A stretch of 64,000 nucleotides of DNA, from positions 27,759 through 91,758 of the forward strand of contig NZ_JOIX01000025.1 of assembly GCF_000720175.1 (NCBI RefSeq), written 5' to 3'. Position numbers and translations under genes: made by a program. The DNA is from Streptomyces sp. NRRL S-337. Its GTDB lineage: Bacteria; Actinomycetota; Actinomycetes; Streptomycetales; Streptomycetaceae. Below the pieces are notes generated by a model. That model ran no database searches. It was not told the origin of the DNA and saw only the letters and a list, made by a program, of their open reading frames with translations. The stretch's first letter is position 1. Every line of letters begins with the position of its first letter. This document shows, piece by piece, positions 32,897 to 42,161 of this stretch.

Positions 32897-33817
32897 ATGT
32901 CTCTTGATCAAGTGCTGCCCGGTCATGCCCCTCCCGCCCCACGTACCCCCGTCGAGCCGGGGAGCGGGGAAAAGTCCGCGGAAAGAGCGCGGGGGTCGGG
33001 TAAAAGTGTCGGCTCGCCGCTGGAGCGGGTGGTGCCCGTTTCGCGGCGGGGGCGGTCGGTGCCGCGGTGGGTGCGTCGGGCGGTGGGGCCCGTGGCGCTG
33101 CTGGTGGTGTGGCAAGTGCTGAGCGGGAGCGGGGTGTTGGAGGAGGACATCCTGGCGTCGCCCGGAACCATCGCAGCCACCGCGGGTGATCTGCTCGGGG
33201 ACGGGACGCTGCCCTCGGCGATGCTGGTCTCGCTCCAGCGGGTGGCCGTGGGGTTGTTGTTGGGCGGAACGTCGGGCGTGGCGCTGGCGCTTGTGTCAGG
33301 GCTTTCGCGGCTGGGTGAGGACCTGGTGGACGCGACCGTTCAGATGTTGCGTTCGGTCCCGTGGGTGGGCGTCATTCCGCTGTTCATCATCTGGCTGGGT
33401 ATCGGTGAGGCGCCCAAGATCGCGCTGATTTCGCTGGGCGTGGCCTTCCATCTGTATCTGAATGTGTATGCCGGGATCCGTGGCGTGGACGCGCAGTTGG
33501 TCGAGGCAGGAGAGTCGCTCGGGCTGAGTCGCTGGGGTCTCATCCGGCATGTGGTTCTGCCGGGTGCGTTGCCGGGTGCCATGACCGGGCTGCGCTATTC
33601 CCTGGCCACCGCATGGCTTGCGCTGGTCTTCGGTGAGCAGATCAACGCCGACGACGGCCTCGGCTTCCTGATGAACCAGGCACGGGAATTCTTCCGTACC
33701 GATGTGATCGTGGTGTGCCTGGTGGTCTACGCAATTCTCGGGCTCGTCGCCGACTTCATCGTCCGTACCCTCGAAAGGCTGCTGTTGCAATGGCGACCGA
33801 CATTCACGGGCCAGTGA
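32897..33817 (+). CDS. ssuC: Aliphatic sulfonate ABC transporter permease SsuC
   Basis: A 306-aa membrane protein with about six hydrophobic segments after a basic, Ser/Pro-rich N terminus. The EAA loop reads 'VDAQLVEAGESLGLSRWGL' with 'HVVLPGALPGAMTGLRYSL', the standard contact site for the ATPase. 'SVPWVGVIPLFIIWLGIGE' is typical of the SsuC/TauC/NrtB group. ATG 32897 has TTGGAG upstream. It overlaps ssuB by 28 bp. Substrate assignment rests on the downstream ssuD monooxygenase and the upstream cysteine leader peptide. Confidence 0.9.
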   Translation: MSLDQVLPGHAPPAPRTPVEPGSGEKSAERARGSGKSVGSPLERVVPVSRRGRSVPRWVRRAVGPVALLVVWQVLSGSGVLEEDILASPGTIAATAGDLLGDGTLPSAMLVSLQRVAVGLLLGGTSGVALALVSGLSRLGEDLVDATVQMLRSVPWVGVIPLFIIWLGIGEAPKIALISLGVAFHLYLNVYAGIRGVDAQLVEAGESLGLSRWGLIRHVVLPGALPGAMTGLRYSLATAWLALVFGEQINADDGLGFLMNQAREFFRTDVIVVCLVVYAILGLVADFIVRTLERLLLQWRPTFTGQ

Positions 33818-34800
33818 CCGGACCGGCGACGGAGAAGCGGACGGACGAGCTGACCGGGTCCGGGGCGGTGGATACGGCGGCGGATGCGGCCGCGGTTGCC
33901 GTGCAGGTGGACGGGTTGGTGCGCGCCTTCGGTGACCGGGTGGTCATCGACGGGCTTCAGCTCACCATCAGGCCGGGCGAGTTCGTGGCCCTGCTGGGTC
34001 GCAGTGGCTGCGGGAAGTCGACGCTGCTGCGGGTGCTGGCCGGGCTCGACCGGGAGATCGGCGGCGAGGTGCTGGCCCCGCGCCGCAAGGCCGTGGCGTT
34101 CCAGGCACCGCGGCTGATGCCCTGGAAGAAGGTCTGGCGCAATGTGCTGCTGGGGCTCCCGGGCCGGCCCGAACGCGGGGTTGCCGTACGGGCCTTGGAG
34201 GAGGTCGGCCTCGGGCACCGTGCGGATGCCTGGCCCAAGACGCTGTCGGGCGGCGAGGCGCAGCGTGCGTCACTCGCCCGGGCGCTGGTGCGGGAGCCGG
34301 ATCTGCTGCTGCTCGACGAACCGTTCGGGTCGCTCGACGCATTGACCCGGATCAAGGCCCAGCGACTGGTGGCCGAGCTGTGGCAGGAACGTGGTTGCGC
34401 GGTGCTGCTGGTCACCCACGACGTGGAAGAGGCGCTGCTGCTCGCCGATCGGGTGCTGGTCATGGAGGACGGGCGGATCGCGTACGAGACCGCGGTGGAT
34501 CTGCCGCGGCCGCGTGACCTCTCCGCTCCGCGATTCGGTGCGCTACGGGCGCGGCTGCTCGCCCGGCTGGGTGTGGCGGAGGGCACGGAGCATTCGGCCG
34601 AGCTCACCACCGAGGAGCCGGCCCTGGAGAAGTCGCCGGAAGCCTCGTCGAAAGAGGCGCCGGAAGGCTCACCGGAAGAGGCGGCCGGAAAGGCGGCGGA
34701 GAAGGCCGTCCCGGAAAACGAAGGCAAGCGCCGGCACGAGGACCGGAACCCGGAACAGACAGAACTGAACGCGCACCGAATCGGAACGGAAGCCCCATGA
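33790..34800 (+). CDS. ssuB: Aliphatic sulfonate ABC transporter ATP-binding protein SsuB
   Basis: A 336-aa ATPase. Walker A is 'LGRSGCGKST', the Q-loop region 'VAFQAPRLMPWKKVWRNV', the signature 'LSGGEAQRASLARAL', Walker B 'LLLLDEPFGSLD' and the H loop 'LLVTHDVEEALLLAD', all intact. 'RLMPWKKVWRNV' is diagnostic of the nitrate/sulfonate/taurine subgroup. The C-terminal 60 residues are a Glu/Ala/Lys/Pro-rich tail of simple composition not needed for ATPase function, and the N terminus has about 35 extra residues. The stop overlaps the ssuA start (ATGA). Confidence 0.9.
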   Translation: MATDIHGPVTGPATEKRTDELTGSGAVDTAADAAAVAVQVDGLVRAFGDRVVIDGLQLTIRPGEFVALLGRSGCGKSTLLRVLAGLDREIGGEVLAPRRKAVAFQAPRLMPWKKVWRNVLLGLPGRPERGVAVRALEEVGLGHRADAWPKTLSGGEAQRASLARALVREPDLLLLDEPFGSLDALTRIKAQRLVAELWQERGCAVLLVTHDVEEALLLADRVLVMEDGRIAYETAVDLPRPRDLSAPRFGALRARLLARLGVAEGTEHSAELTTEEPALEKSPEASSKEAPEGSPEEAAGKAAEKAVPENEGKRRHEDRNPEQTELNAHRIGTEAP

Positions 34801-35885
34801 GATCACGTCACGTCACACCGGCTGCCCTGTTGCTCCCCTTCGCCCTGCTGCTGGCCGGTTGCGGTGGCGCGTCGCGGGCCGGCGGGACCGGTGGGGGGAC
34901 CGGGAGCGGGACCGACGGAAAGGGGTCACTGACGCTCAACGTCGGGGATCAGAAGGGTGGTTCGGAGGCGTTGCTGCGGGCCGCCGGTGAGCTGGACGAC
35001 CTTCCGTACAAGATCAAGTGGTCGACGTTCACCTCGGGACCGCCGCTGTTGGAAGCGGTCAATGCGGGTGCCGTGGACATCGGTGCCGTCGGCAACACCC
35101 CGCCCGTGTTCGCCGCCGCGGCGAAGTCGAAGATCAAGGTGATCGCCGCGGCGCACAGCCGGTCCGACGGCGAGGCGGTCCTGGTGAAGAAGGACTCGCC
35201 GCTGCGGCGTCCGGAGCAGCTCAAGGGCAAGTCGATCGCGGTGGCGCAGGGCAGTTCCGCGCACTACGAGTTGGTCGCCTCGTTGAAGAAGGCGGGCCTG
35301 TCACCGAAGGACGTCACGTTCACCTACCTCCAGCCGGCCGATGCGCTCGCCGCGTTCACCCGCGGCAAGGTGGACGCCTGGGCGGTGTGGGACCCGTACA
35401 CCGCGCAGGCGCTGGACCAGGCCGGTGCACGGGTGCTGACCACCGGCCGGGGCGTCGTCAACGGGCTGAGCTTCCAGGTGGCCGCGCCCGCCGCCCTGGA
35501 GGACACGAAGAAGGCCGCGGCGCTCAAGGACTACACGGACCGGCTGCGGCGGGCGCAGAACTGGGTGTTCAAGCACCCCGATGTCTGGGCCAAGGCGTGG
35601 GCGAAGGAGACCGGGCTGCCGGAGAAGGTGGCGCTGGAGGCGGTCAGGCGCACCCGGGGCACGGCGGTACAGGTCGCCGTCGACAAGGCCGCCATCGCCT
35701 CCGAGAACCAGATCATCAACGCGTTCGCGAAGCTGAAGCTCATCCCCCGCTCCTTCGACTTCGGGGAGTACGTCGACCCGCGCTTCAACGGCGACCTGCC
35801 ACCGTCGGACACCGTGCCGCGTACGTACGGAACCGCCACGCGCACCGGCAAAGAGTCCACGCCCACCCGAGGAAAGGCCGAGTAG
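34797..35885 (+). CDS. ssuA: Aliphatic sulfonate-binding lipoprotein SsuA
   Basis: A 362-aa substrate-binding lipoprotein. The signal ends 'LLPFALLLAGC' (lipobox). The mature domain shows 'VGDQKGGSEALLRAAGELDD', 'VDIGAVGNTPPVFAAA', 'KSIAVAQGSSAHYELVA' and 'GKVDAWAVWDPYTAQAL', all typical of SsuA/TauA. It delivers alkanesulfonates to SsuBC. The start overlaps the ssuB stop by 4 bp, and ssuD follows after 4 bp, so it is in the middle of one operon. Confidence 0.92.
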   Translation: MRSRHVTPAALLLPFALLLAGCGGASRAGGTGGGTGSGTDGKGSLTLNVGDQKGGSEALLRAAGELDDLPYKIKWSTFTSGPPLLEAVNAGAVDIGAVGNTPPVFAAAAKSKIKVIAAAHSRSDGEAVLVKKDSPLRRPEQLKGKSIAVAQGSSAHYELVASLKKAGLSPKDVTFTYLQPADALAAFTRGKVDAWAVWDPYTAQALDQAGARVLTTGRGVVNGLSFQVAAPAALEDTKKAAALKDYTDRLRRAQNWVFKHPDVWAKAWAKETGLPEKVALEAVRRTRGTAVQVAVDKAAIASENQIINAFAKLKLIPRSFDFGEYVDPRFNGDLPPSDTVPRTYGTATRTGKESTPTRGKAE

Positions 35886-35889
35886 GACG

Positions 35890-37095
35890 ATGTCCGTACA
35901 CCTTCACTGGTTTCTGCCGACCGGCGGCGACGGGCGGACGCTCGTCGACCGGCACGCGTACACCGACGGGGGCATCCGGCGCGACCGCATCACCCCGGTC
36001 AGCGGCGTACGGGCCCCGGACGTCGAATATCTGGCCCAAATCGCCAAGGCCGCCGAGCAGTTGGGGTTCGAGGCGGTCCTCACGCCGACCGGTACGTGGT
36101 GCGAGGACGCCTGGCTGACGACGGTGGCGCTCACCCAGGTCACCGAGCGGCTGAAGTTCCTGGTGGCGTTCCGGCCGGGGGTGATCTCGCCGGTGCTGGC
36201 GGCCCAGATGGCGGCGACGTACCAGCGGATCTCGCGCGGGCGGCTGCTGCTGAACGTGGTGACGGGCGGCGACTCGACGGAGCAGAGGCGGTTCGGGGAC
36301 CATCTCGACCATGATCGGCGCTATGCCCGTACGGACGAGTTCCTGCAGGTCGTACGCGGCGTGTGGAGCGGTGAGCCGTTCGACTTCCGGGGTGAGCACT
36401 ACCAGGTGGAGGGCGGTCTGACCGCACTGCCGCCGGACCCGCTGCCGCAGATCTTCTTCGGCGGGTCGTCGGCGGCCGCGGGCCCGGTCGCCGCACGGAA
36501 CGTCGATGTCTATCTCACCTGGGGCGAGCCGCCCGCGCAGGTGAAGGAGAAGATCGACTGGATACGGGGGCTCGCGGAGAAGGAGGGGCGCACGGTCCGG
36601 TTCGGCATCCGTTTGCACACCATCTCGCGGGACTCCTCCAAGGAGGCGTGGGCGACCGCCGACCGCCTGCTGGACGACCTCGATCCGGCGACCGTCGCCG
36701 CCGCCCAACAGGCCCTGGGCAAGAGCGAGTCGGTGGGCCAGCAGCGGATGCTGGCACTGCACGGCGGGTCCCGCGACAAGCTGGAGATCGCGCCCGGTCT
36801 GTGGGCGGGGGTCGGTCTGGTACGGGGCGGGGCGAGCACCGCGCTGGTCGGCAGCCACGCCGAGGTGGCGGACCGGATCGAGGAGTACCACGCACTGGGC
36901 GTCGAGCACTTCGTGCTGTCCGGCTATCCGCACCTGGAAGAGGCGTACTGGTTCGGCGAGGGCGTGCGTCCGGAACTGGCCGCCCGCGGTCTGCTGCCCG
37001 CCGTGCGCTCCCCGCTGGACGCCGTACCGGCAGCGAACGGCCGGCCGGCTTCCGCACCGGGCGGAGCCCCGCTCCTGGTGGCGGGCGGGCGCTGA
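35890..37095 (+). CDS. ssuD: FMNH2-dependent alkanesulfonate monooxygenase SsuD
   Basis: A 401-aa luciferase-like monooxygenase starting 'MSVHLHWFLPTGGDGR'. 'AVLTPTGTWCEDAWLT' holds the Cys equivalent to the conserved SsuD Cys54. 'FLVAFRPGVISPVLAAQMAA' and 'LLLNVVTGGDSTEQRRFGD' are flavin and substrate loop motifs, and 'VRFGIRLHTISRDS' contains the Arg-x-His pair of the active site. It uses reduced FMN and O2 to release sulfite and an aldehyde from sulfonates. No ssuE flavin reductase is nearby, so reduced flavin must come from elsewhere. The C-terminal 20 residues are a low-complexity Ala/Gly/Pro extension. Confidence 0.93.
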   Translation: MSVHLHWFLPTGGDGRTLVDRHAYTDGGIRRDRITPVSGVRAPDVEYLAQIAKAAEQLGFEAVLTPTGTWCEDAWLTTVALTQVTERLKFLVAFRPGVISPVLAAQMAATYQRISRGRLLLNVVTGGDSTEQRRFGDHLDHDRRYARTDEFLQVVRGVWSGEPFDFRGEHYQVEGGLTALPPDPLPQIFFGGSSAAAGPVAARNVDVYLTWGEPPAQVKEKIDWIRGLAEKEGRTVRFGIRLHTISRDSSKEAWATADRLLDDLDPATVAAAQQALGKSESVGQQRMLALHGGSRDKLEIAPGLWAGVGLVRGGASTALVGSHAEVADRIEEYHALGVEHFVLSGYPHLEEAYWFGEGVRPELAARGLLPAVRSPLDAVPAANGRPASAPGGAPLLVAGGR

Positions 37096-37113
37096 GGGCC
37101 GGCAGAGGGGCGA

Positions 37114-37149
37114 GCGGGGCCGGGGGCGGGGCTCCTCCCCCGGCCCCGC
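37114..37149 (+). terminator. Strong GC hairpin after ssuD
   Basis: Perfect 13-bp arms (37114-37126 and 37137-37149) flank a 10-nt loop. It lies 19 bp after the ssuD stop and before the monooxygenase gene. There is no T-run. It probably terminates or attenuates the ssu operon. Confidence 0.7.
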
Positions 37150-37208
37150 CCGGGATCCGGAGCGGGGCCTGCGGGAAGAGAACGCCCCCTCCCCCAGTTA
37201 GTAGAAAC

Positions 37209-38408
37209 ATGAACTACACCGGGCTGGCCACGGCCCCCGACCCGACACCGGACGCGCCCGGCCCCCTTGCCGAGCACAGCGCCGGCGCCGTCCCCAGCGC
37301 CCTCGCCACCACGAGCGCGGTCGAGACGGACGTCGTCGTGATCGGCGGCGGCCAGGCCGGCCTGGCCGCCGCCTTCCACCTGCAGCGGGTCGGCTACCGG
37401 CCCGACCAGGACTTCGTCGTCCTGGACCACTCCCCTCGCCCAGGGGGCGCCTGGCAGTTCCGGTGGCCTTCGCTGACGTACGGCAAGGTGCACGGGATGC
37501 ATGCGCTGCCCGGGATGGAGCTGAGCGGTGCCGATCCGGGGCGGCCGTCCTCCGAGGTGATCGGCGCGTACTTCGAGAGCTACGAGCAGACCTTCGGGCT
37601 ACCGGTGCACCGTCCGGTGAGCGTCCTGGCGGTCCGCGAGGGCGCGGCCGGGCGGCTGCTGGTCGAGTCGTCGGAGGGGCGGTACACGACCCGGGCCCTG
37701 ATCAATGCGACCGGTACCTGGGACCGGCCGTTCTGGCCGCGCTTCCCCGGGCAGGAGACGTTCGGCGGCCGGCAGCTGCACAGTTCCCGGTACGAGGGGC
37801 CGGAGCGGTTCCGTGGCGCGCGGGTCGTGGTGGTGGGCGGCGGGACCTCGGCCGTGCAGCAGCTGCTGGAGATCGCGCCGGTCGCGGCCGCCACGACCTG
37901 GGTGACGCGGCGGCCGCCGGTCTTCCGCGAGGGCCCGTTCGGCGAGGAGGAGGGCCGGGCGGCGGTGGCACTCGTCGAGGAGCGGGTCCGGCGGGGCCTG
38001 CCGCCGCAGAGCGTGGTGAGCGTGACCGGGCTGCCGATGACGGACGCGATCCGGCGGGCCCGGGAGAGCGGCGTACTGGAGCGGCTTCCCCTGTTCGAAC
38101 GGATCACACCGACCGGTGTGGTCTGGGCGGACGGCCGCCGGGTGGCAGCGGACGTGATCCTCTACGCGACCGGTTTCCGCGCGGCCATCGACCACCTCGC
38201 CCCACTGAAGCTGCGCGAGCCGGGCGGCGGCATACGGATGGACGGCACCCGCACGCTGCGCGACCCCCGGGTCCACCTCGTCGGCTACGGCCCCTCCGCC
38301 AGCACCATCGGCGCCAACCGCGCGGGCCGTGCAGCCGTACACGACATCCGCCACCTACTGGCCTCTGGGCCCGGCCCCGCGTCCTTAACGCTCCAACCTC
38401 TCCCGTGA
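37209..38408 (+). CDS. FAD-dependent NAD(P)-binding monooxygenase (CzcO/FMO-like)
   Basis: A 399-aa flavoprotein. The FAD-binding Rossmann motif is 'VVVIGGGQAGLAAAFHLQR' and the NADPH motif 'VVVVGGGTSAVQQLLEIA'. 'ATGTWDRPFWPRFPG' is close to the FMO/BVMO linker signature, and 'ILYATGFRAAIDHL' the C-terminal ATG motif. Such enzymes oxygenate S, N or ketone groups. The position just after the ssu operon suggests an organosulfur substrate, but the hairpin at 37114-37149 may separate expression. ATG 37209 has no clear ribosome site. The 3' end overlaps the convergent MHS permease by 24 bp. Confidence 0.85.
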   Translation: MNYTGLATAPDPTPDAPGPLAEHSAGAVPSALATTSAVETDVVVIGGGQAGLAAAFHLQRVGYRPDQDFVVLDHSPRPGGAWQFRWPSLTYGKVHGMHALPGMELSGADPGRPSSEVIGAYFESYEQTFGLPVHRPVSVLAVREGAAGRLLVESSEGRYTTRALINATGTWDRPFWPRFPGQETFGGRQLHSSRYEGPERFRGARVVVVGGGTSAVQQLLEIAPVAAATTWVTRRPPVFREGPFGEEEGRAAVALVEERVRRGLPPQSVVSVTGLPMTDAIRRARESGVLERLPLFERITPTGVVWADGRRVAADVILYATGFRAAIDHLAPLKLREPGGGIRMDGTRTLRDPRVHLVGYGPSASTIGANRAGRAAVHDIRHLLASGPGPASLTLQPLP

Positions 38409-39689
38409 GGTTTCCGGAAGCGTGAGGTAGACGACGAACGAGACCAGGCAGAGCGCGGACACGTACCAGGGGAAGAGATCCGCGTGGCCGGCCTGCTTGA
38501 ACCAGGTGCCGACGTACGGGGCGGTGCCGCCGAAGAGCGCGACGGTCAGGGAGTACGGGAAGCCGATGCCGGCGGCCCGCACCCGCGCGGGGAAGACCTC
38601 GGCGTTCACGGCCGCGGCGATCGCGGTGTAGCCGGTGAGCAGCACCATGCCGGCGCACTGCACCAGCAGCAGGGAGACGAACGCGTCGGTGACCAGGTGG
38701 AGCAGGGGCACCGCGAGGACCGCGAAGCCCAGGGAGAAGCCGAGCAGCAGCGGTTTGCGGCCGATGCGGTCCGAGAGCAGGCCGCCGAGCGGCTGGAGCA
38801 AGGCGAAGAAGGCGAGCGACAGGGTGCCGACGATGAGCGAATCGCCCTTGTCGAAGCCCGCGTTGACCTGGGCGTAGGTGGGGAGGTAGGTCGTCCAGGT
38901 GTAGTAGGCGAGGGTGCCGCCGGCGGTGATCCCGCAGATCAACAGGGACTGGCGGGGGTGGCGGCGGAGCGCCTCGAAGAGGCCGGGGCGGTCGGCGGCC
39001 TGCTGTTCGGCACTGCGGGTCTCCTCGGCGCCGCGGCGGATCCACAGGCCCAGCAGGCTCAGCAGCGCACCCCCGAGGAAGGCCACCCGCCAGCCCCACT
39101 GGCCCATCTGCCGTTCGGTGAGCAGACCGGCGAGGAGTGCCGCCGTACCGGAGGCCAGGAGCTGGCCGAGGGTCGTGGAGACGTACTGGAAGCTGGAGAA
39201 CAGGCCGCGGCGGCCGGGGCCGGCGGACTCGACGAGGAAGGTCGTGGAGGCCGCGAACTCGCCGCCGACGGACAGGCCCTGGACGAGCCGGGCGAGGACC
39301 AGCACGACCGGTGCGAGGAGGCCGGTGGCCGCGTAGGTGGGGGTGAGGGCGACGAGCAGGCTGCCTCCGCCCATGAGCAGGATGGTCACGGTCAGTGCGG
39401 TGCGCCGCCCGCGGCGGTCGGCGACCGCGCCCATCAGCAGTCCGCCCACCGGCCGCATGAAGAAGCCGACCGCGAAGACGGCGAAGGTGGAGAGCAGCGG
39501 CACCAGGGAGGTGCCGGCGCCCTTGGGGAAGACCTGGTCGGCGAAGTAGACGGCCAGGAAGGAGTACGCGTACCAGTCGTACCACTCGACGGCGTTGCCT
39601 ATGGAGGCGGCGGCCAGCTGGCGCAGCCGTGACGCCCGGCGGCCGCCGTCCGGCGCCCGGTCCGCGGTCAGGGTTTCGGCGTTCGACAT
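38385..39689 (-). CDS. MHS-family MFS transporter (organic acid/proton symporter)
   Basis: A 434-aa protein with 12 hydrophobic segments. 'SIGNAVEWYDWYAYSFLAVY' is the TM1 signature of the metabolite:H+ symporter family (KgtP, ProP, ShiA). 'GAVADRRGRRTALTVTIL' is the loop 2-3 motif, 'RLVQGLSVGGEFAASTTFLV' the TM4 motif, and 'DRIGRKPLLLGFSLGF' the second-half repeat. ATG 39689 has GGAGG upstream. It is divergent from lutABC across 121 bp, so import of lactate or a related hydroxy or keto acid is likely, but this is inferred from context. Confidence 0.9.
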   Translation of the reverse strand: MSNAETLTADRAPDGGRRASRLRQLAAASIGNAVEWYDWYAYSFLAVYFADQVFPKGAGTSLVPLLSTFAVFAVGFFMRPVGGLLMGAVADRRGRRTALTVTILLMGGGSLLVALTPTYAATGLLAPVVLVLARLVQGLSVGGEFAASTTFLVESAGPGRRGLFSSFQYVSTTLGQLLASGTAALLAGLLTERQMGQWGWRVAFLGGALLSLLGLWIRRGAEETRSAEQQAADRPGLFEALRRHPRQSLLICGITAGGTLAYYTWTTYLPTYAQVNAGFDKGDSLIVGTLSLAFFALLQPLGGLLSDRIGRKPLLLGFSLGFAVLAVPLLHLVTDAFVSLLLVQCAGMVLLTGYTAIAAAVNAEVFPARVRAAGIGFPYSLTVALFGGTAPYVGTWFKQAGHADLFPWYVSALCLVSFVVYLTLPETSRERLER

Positions 39690-39810
39690 GGTCCTCCGCT
39701 CCGGTTCTTCTCCTCGGCCGGCTGCTGGGGCAGGATGAGCCGACAGGTGATCATGTACCGCGGAAGCGGATGGCCGCCAGAGGCCGGAGCGGCCGAAAGG
39801 AGATGGCAAC

Positions 39811-40662
39811 GTGCGCGTAGCACTGTTCGTCACCTGTATCAACGATCTGCTGCAGCCGCGGACGGGCCGGGCGGTGGTGACGCTGCTGGAGCGGCTGGGG
39901 GTGGAGGTCGGCTTCCCCGAGGAGCAGAGCTGCTGCGGGCAGCCGCAGTTCAACACCGGCTACCGGCATGCGACCGAGCCGCTCGTCCGGCGCTTCCACC
40001 GGGCGTTCCGCGAGTACGACTACGTGGTCACACCGTCCGGTTCGTGTGCGGCTATGGTGCGGGACAACTACCCGCGGATCGGGGCGAAGGCCGCTGCCGA
40101 GGGGCGTGGCCGGGAGCTCGCGGAGGCCGCGGCGCTGGCGGTGCCGAAGACGTACGAGCTGACGGAGTTCCTGGTGGACGTGCTGAAGGTGGAGGACGTC
40201 GGCGCGTACTACCCGCATGTGGTGACGTACCACCCCACGTGTCACGGGCTGCGGATGCTGGGTCTGGGCGATCGTCCGTTGCGGCTGCTGCGGCAGGTGA
40301 GGGGGCTGGAGCTGCGGGAGCTGCCGGGCGCCGAGGAGTGCTGCGGTTTCGGCGGTACGTTCGCGGTGAAGAACCCGGCGGTTTCGGCGGCGATGGGGGC
40401 CGACAAGGTGCGGCATGTGCTCGGCACCGGGGCGGAGGCGGTGTGCACGGTCGACAACTCGTGTCTGCTGCACATCGGCGGCATGCTGACGCGGCAGGGC
40501 GCGCCGGTCCGGCCGGTGCACATCGCGGAGATCCTTGCCGGTACGGAGGAGAGCGCCGGTACGGATACGGACCGTACGGAGGGCGGCCCTCCTGCGGCCC
40601 GTCCGGAGGAGAGCGCCGGTGCCGGAGACAGTGGGCGCGGGGCGGAAGGTGGCGGGCGATGA
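39811..40662 (+). CDS. lutA: L-lactate oxidation Fe-S subunit LutA
   Basis: A 283-aa protein of the CCG-domain Fe-S oxidoreductase family, from GTG 39811 with AAGGAG upstream. Two Cys-Cys-Gly motifs are present: 'EEQSCCGQPQFNTGYRHA' and 'GAEECCGFGGTFAVKNPAV', plus 'TYHPTCHGLRMLG' and 'TVDNSCLLHIGGM'. With LutB and LutC it forms the cytoplasmic lactate-oxidation complex. The C-terminal 30 residues are a simple Glu/Ser/Ala/Gly tail. Its stop overlaps the lutB start (ATGA). A short GGT...ACC element (GGTGATCATGTACC, about 39746-39759) in the divergent gap could be a regulator site. Confidence 0.93.
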   Translation: MRVALFVTCINDLLQPRTGRAVVTLLERLGVEVGFPEEQSCCGQPQFNTGYRHATEPLVRRFHRAFREYDYVVTPSGSCAAMVRDNYPRIGAKAAAEGRGRELAEAAALAVPKTYELTEFLVDVLKVEDVGAYYPHVVTYHPTCHGLRMLGLGDRPLRLLRQVRGLELRELPGAEECCGFGGTFAVKNPAVSAAMGADKVRHVLGTGAEAVCTVDNSCLLHIGGMLTRQGAPVRPVHIAEILAGTEESAGTDTDRTEGGPPAARPEESAGAGDSGRGAEGGGR

Positions 40663-42161
40663 GTGGGACGTACCTGGGCATGCCGGCCTTTCCGCGGGCC
40701 GCGGCCGTCTCCACGCGGGACGCGCAGTTGCGCGCGAACCTCACGCACGCCACGCACACCATCCGCGACAAGCGGGCCAGGGCCGTGGCGGAGCTGGACG
40801 ACTGGGCGCAGTTGCGGGCCGCGGGGGCCGCGGTGAAGGACCGGACGCTGCGGCATCTCGACCGCTATCTGGAGCAGTTGGAGGCGGCGGTCGTCGCGGC
40901 GGGCGGCCGGGTGCACTGGGCGGCCGATGCGGCGGAGGCCAATCGGATCGTCACGGAGCTGGTGCGGGAGACCGGTGAGCGGGAGGTCGTCAAGGTCAAG
41001 TCGATGGCGACGCAGGAGATCGGGCTCAACGAGGCGTTGGAGAAGGCCGGGATCCGGGCGTACGAGACGGATCTGGCGGAGTTGATCGTGCAGCTCGGGG
41101 CGGATCTGCCGTCGCACATCCTGGTGCCGGCGATCCATCGCAACCGTGCGGAGATCCGTGACATCTTCCGGCGGGAGATGGGGCGTTGGGGCCGCCCGGC
41201 GCCGGAGGGGCTGTCCGATGCGCCCGCGGAGCTGGCGGAGGCGGCACGGCTGCATCTGCGGGAGAAGTTCCTGACCGCGAAGGTCGGGATTTCCGGTGCG
41301 AACTTCATGGTGGCCGAGACCGGCACGCTGGTGGTGGTGGAGTCGGAGGGCAACGGGCGGATGTGCCTGACCCTGCCGGAGACCCTGATCTCGGTCGTGG
41401 GCATCGAGAAGGTGGTGCCGACCTGGCAGGACCTGGAGATCTTCCTGCAGTTGCTGCCGCGCTCGTCCACCGCGGAGCGGATGAATCCGTACACCTCGAC
41501 GTGGACGGGGACGGTGGACGGGGACGGGCCGCGGACGTTCCATCTGGTGCTGCTGGACAACGGTCGGACGGACACGCTGGCCGATACGGTCGGGCGTCAG
41601 GCGCTGCGCTGTATCCGCTGTTCGGCGTGTCTCAATGTGTGCCCGGTGTACGAGCGGGCCGGCGGGCACGCCTACGGGTCGCCGTATCCGGGTCCGATCG
41701 GCGCCATCCTCACTCCTCAACTGCGCGGGCTGGCCGGCCCCTTGGAGGAGTCGCTGCCGTATGCGTCGTCGCTGTGCGGGGCGTGCTACGAGGTGTGTCC
41801 GGTCGCCATCGACATCCCGGAGGTGCTGGTGCACCTGCGCGAGCGGGTGGTGGAGGGCGGTCCGGGGGTCCGGGACGGGGCGCGGGTGGTACTGAAACCG
41901 GCCAAAGGACACGCCGCGGAGCGGGCGGCGATGCGGGCGGCGGCCTGGGCGTTCGATCACCCGCGGGTTCTGCGCCGCGGGATGCGGCTGGCGGCGCGGA
42001 CGCGGAGGCTGCATCCGCGGCGGTTGCCGGGGCCGGGGCGGGCGTGGTCGCAGGCCCGCGATCTTCCGGTGGTGCCGCCGGAGTCGTTCCGTGAGTGGTG
42101 GCGGCGCACGCGTGGCGGGTCGTCCGGGCAGCCGTCCCGCGAGCAGGGAGACACCGAGTGA
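40659..42161 (+). CDS. lutB: L-lactate oxidation Fe-S subunit LutB
   Basis: A 500-aa protein. It starts 'MSGTYLGMPAFPRAAA' and has the LUD domain ('EVVKVKSMATQEIGLNEAL', 'VGISGANFMVAETGTLVVV') and two 4Fe-4S clusters: 'CIRCSACLNVCPVYERAGGH' and 'SSLCGACYEVCPVAIDIPE'. The C terminus is basic. LutB is the electron-transferring core of the LutABC lactate dehydrogenase. It overlaps lutA and lutC by 4 bp each, which argues for fixed stoichiometry. Confidence 0.95.
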   Translation: MSGTYLGMPAFPRAAAVSTRDAQLRANLTHATHTIRDKRARAVAELDDWAQLRAAGAAVKDRTLRHLDRYLEQLEAAVVAAGGRVHWAADAAEANRIVTELVRETGEREVVKVKSMATQEIGLNEALEKAGIRAYETDLAELIVQLGADLPSHILVPAIHRNRAEIRDIFRREMGRWGRPAPEGLSDAPAELAEAARLHLREKFLTAKVGISGANFMVAETGTLVVVESEGNGRMCLTLPETLISVVGIEKVVPTWQDLEIFLQLLPRSSTAERMNPYTSTWTGTVDGDGPRTFHLVLLDNGRTDTLADTVGRQALRCIRCSACLNVCPVYERAGGHAYGSPYPGPIGAILTPQLRGLAGPLEESLPYASSLCGACYEVCPVAIDIPEVLVHLRERVVEGGPGVRDGARVVLKPAKGHAAERAAMRAAAWAFDHPRVLRRGMRLAARTRRLHPRRLPGPGRAWSQARDLPVVPPESFREWWRRTRGGSSGQPSREQGDTE

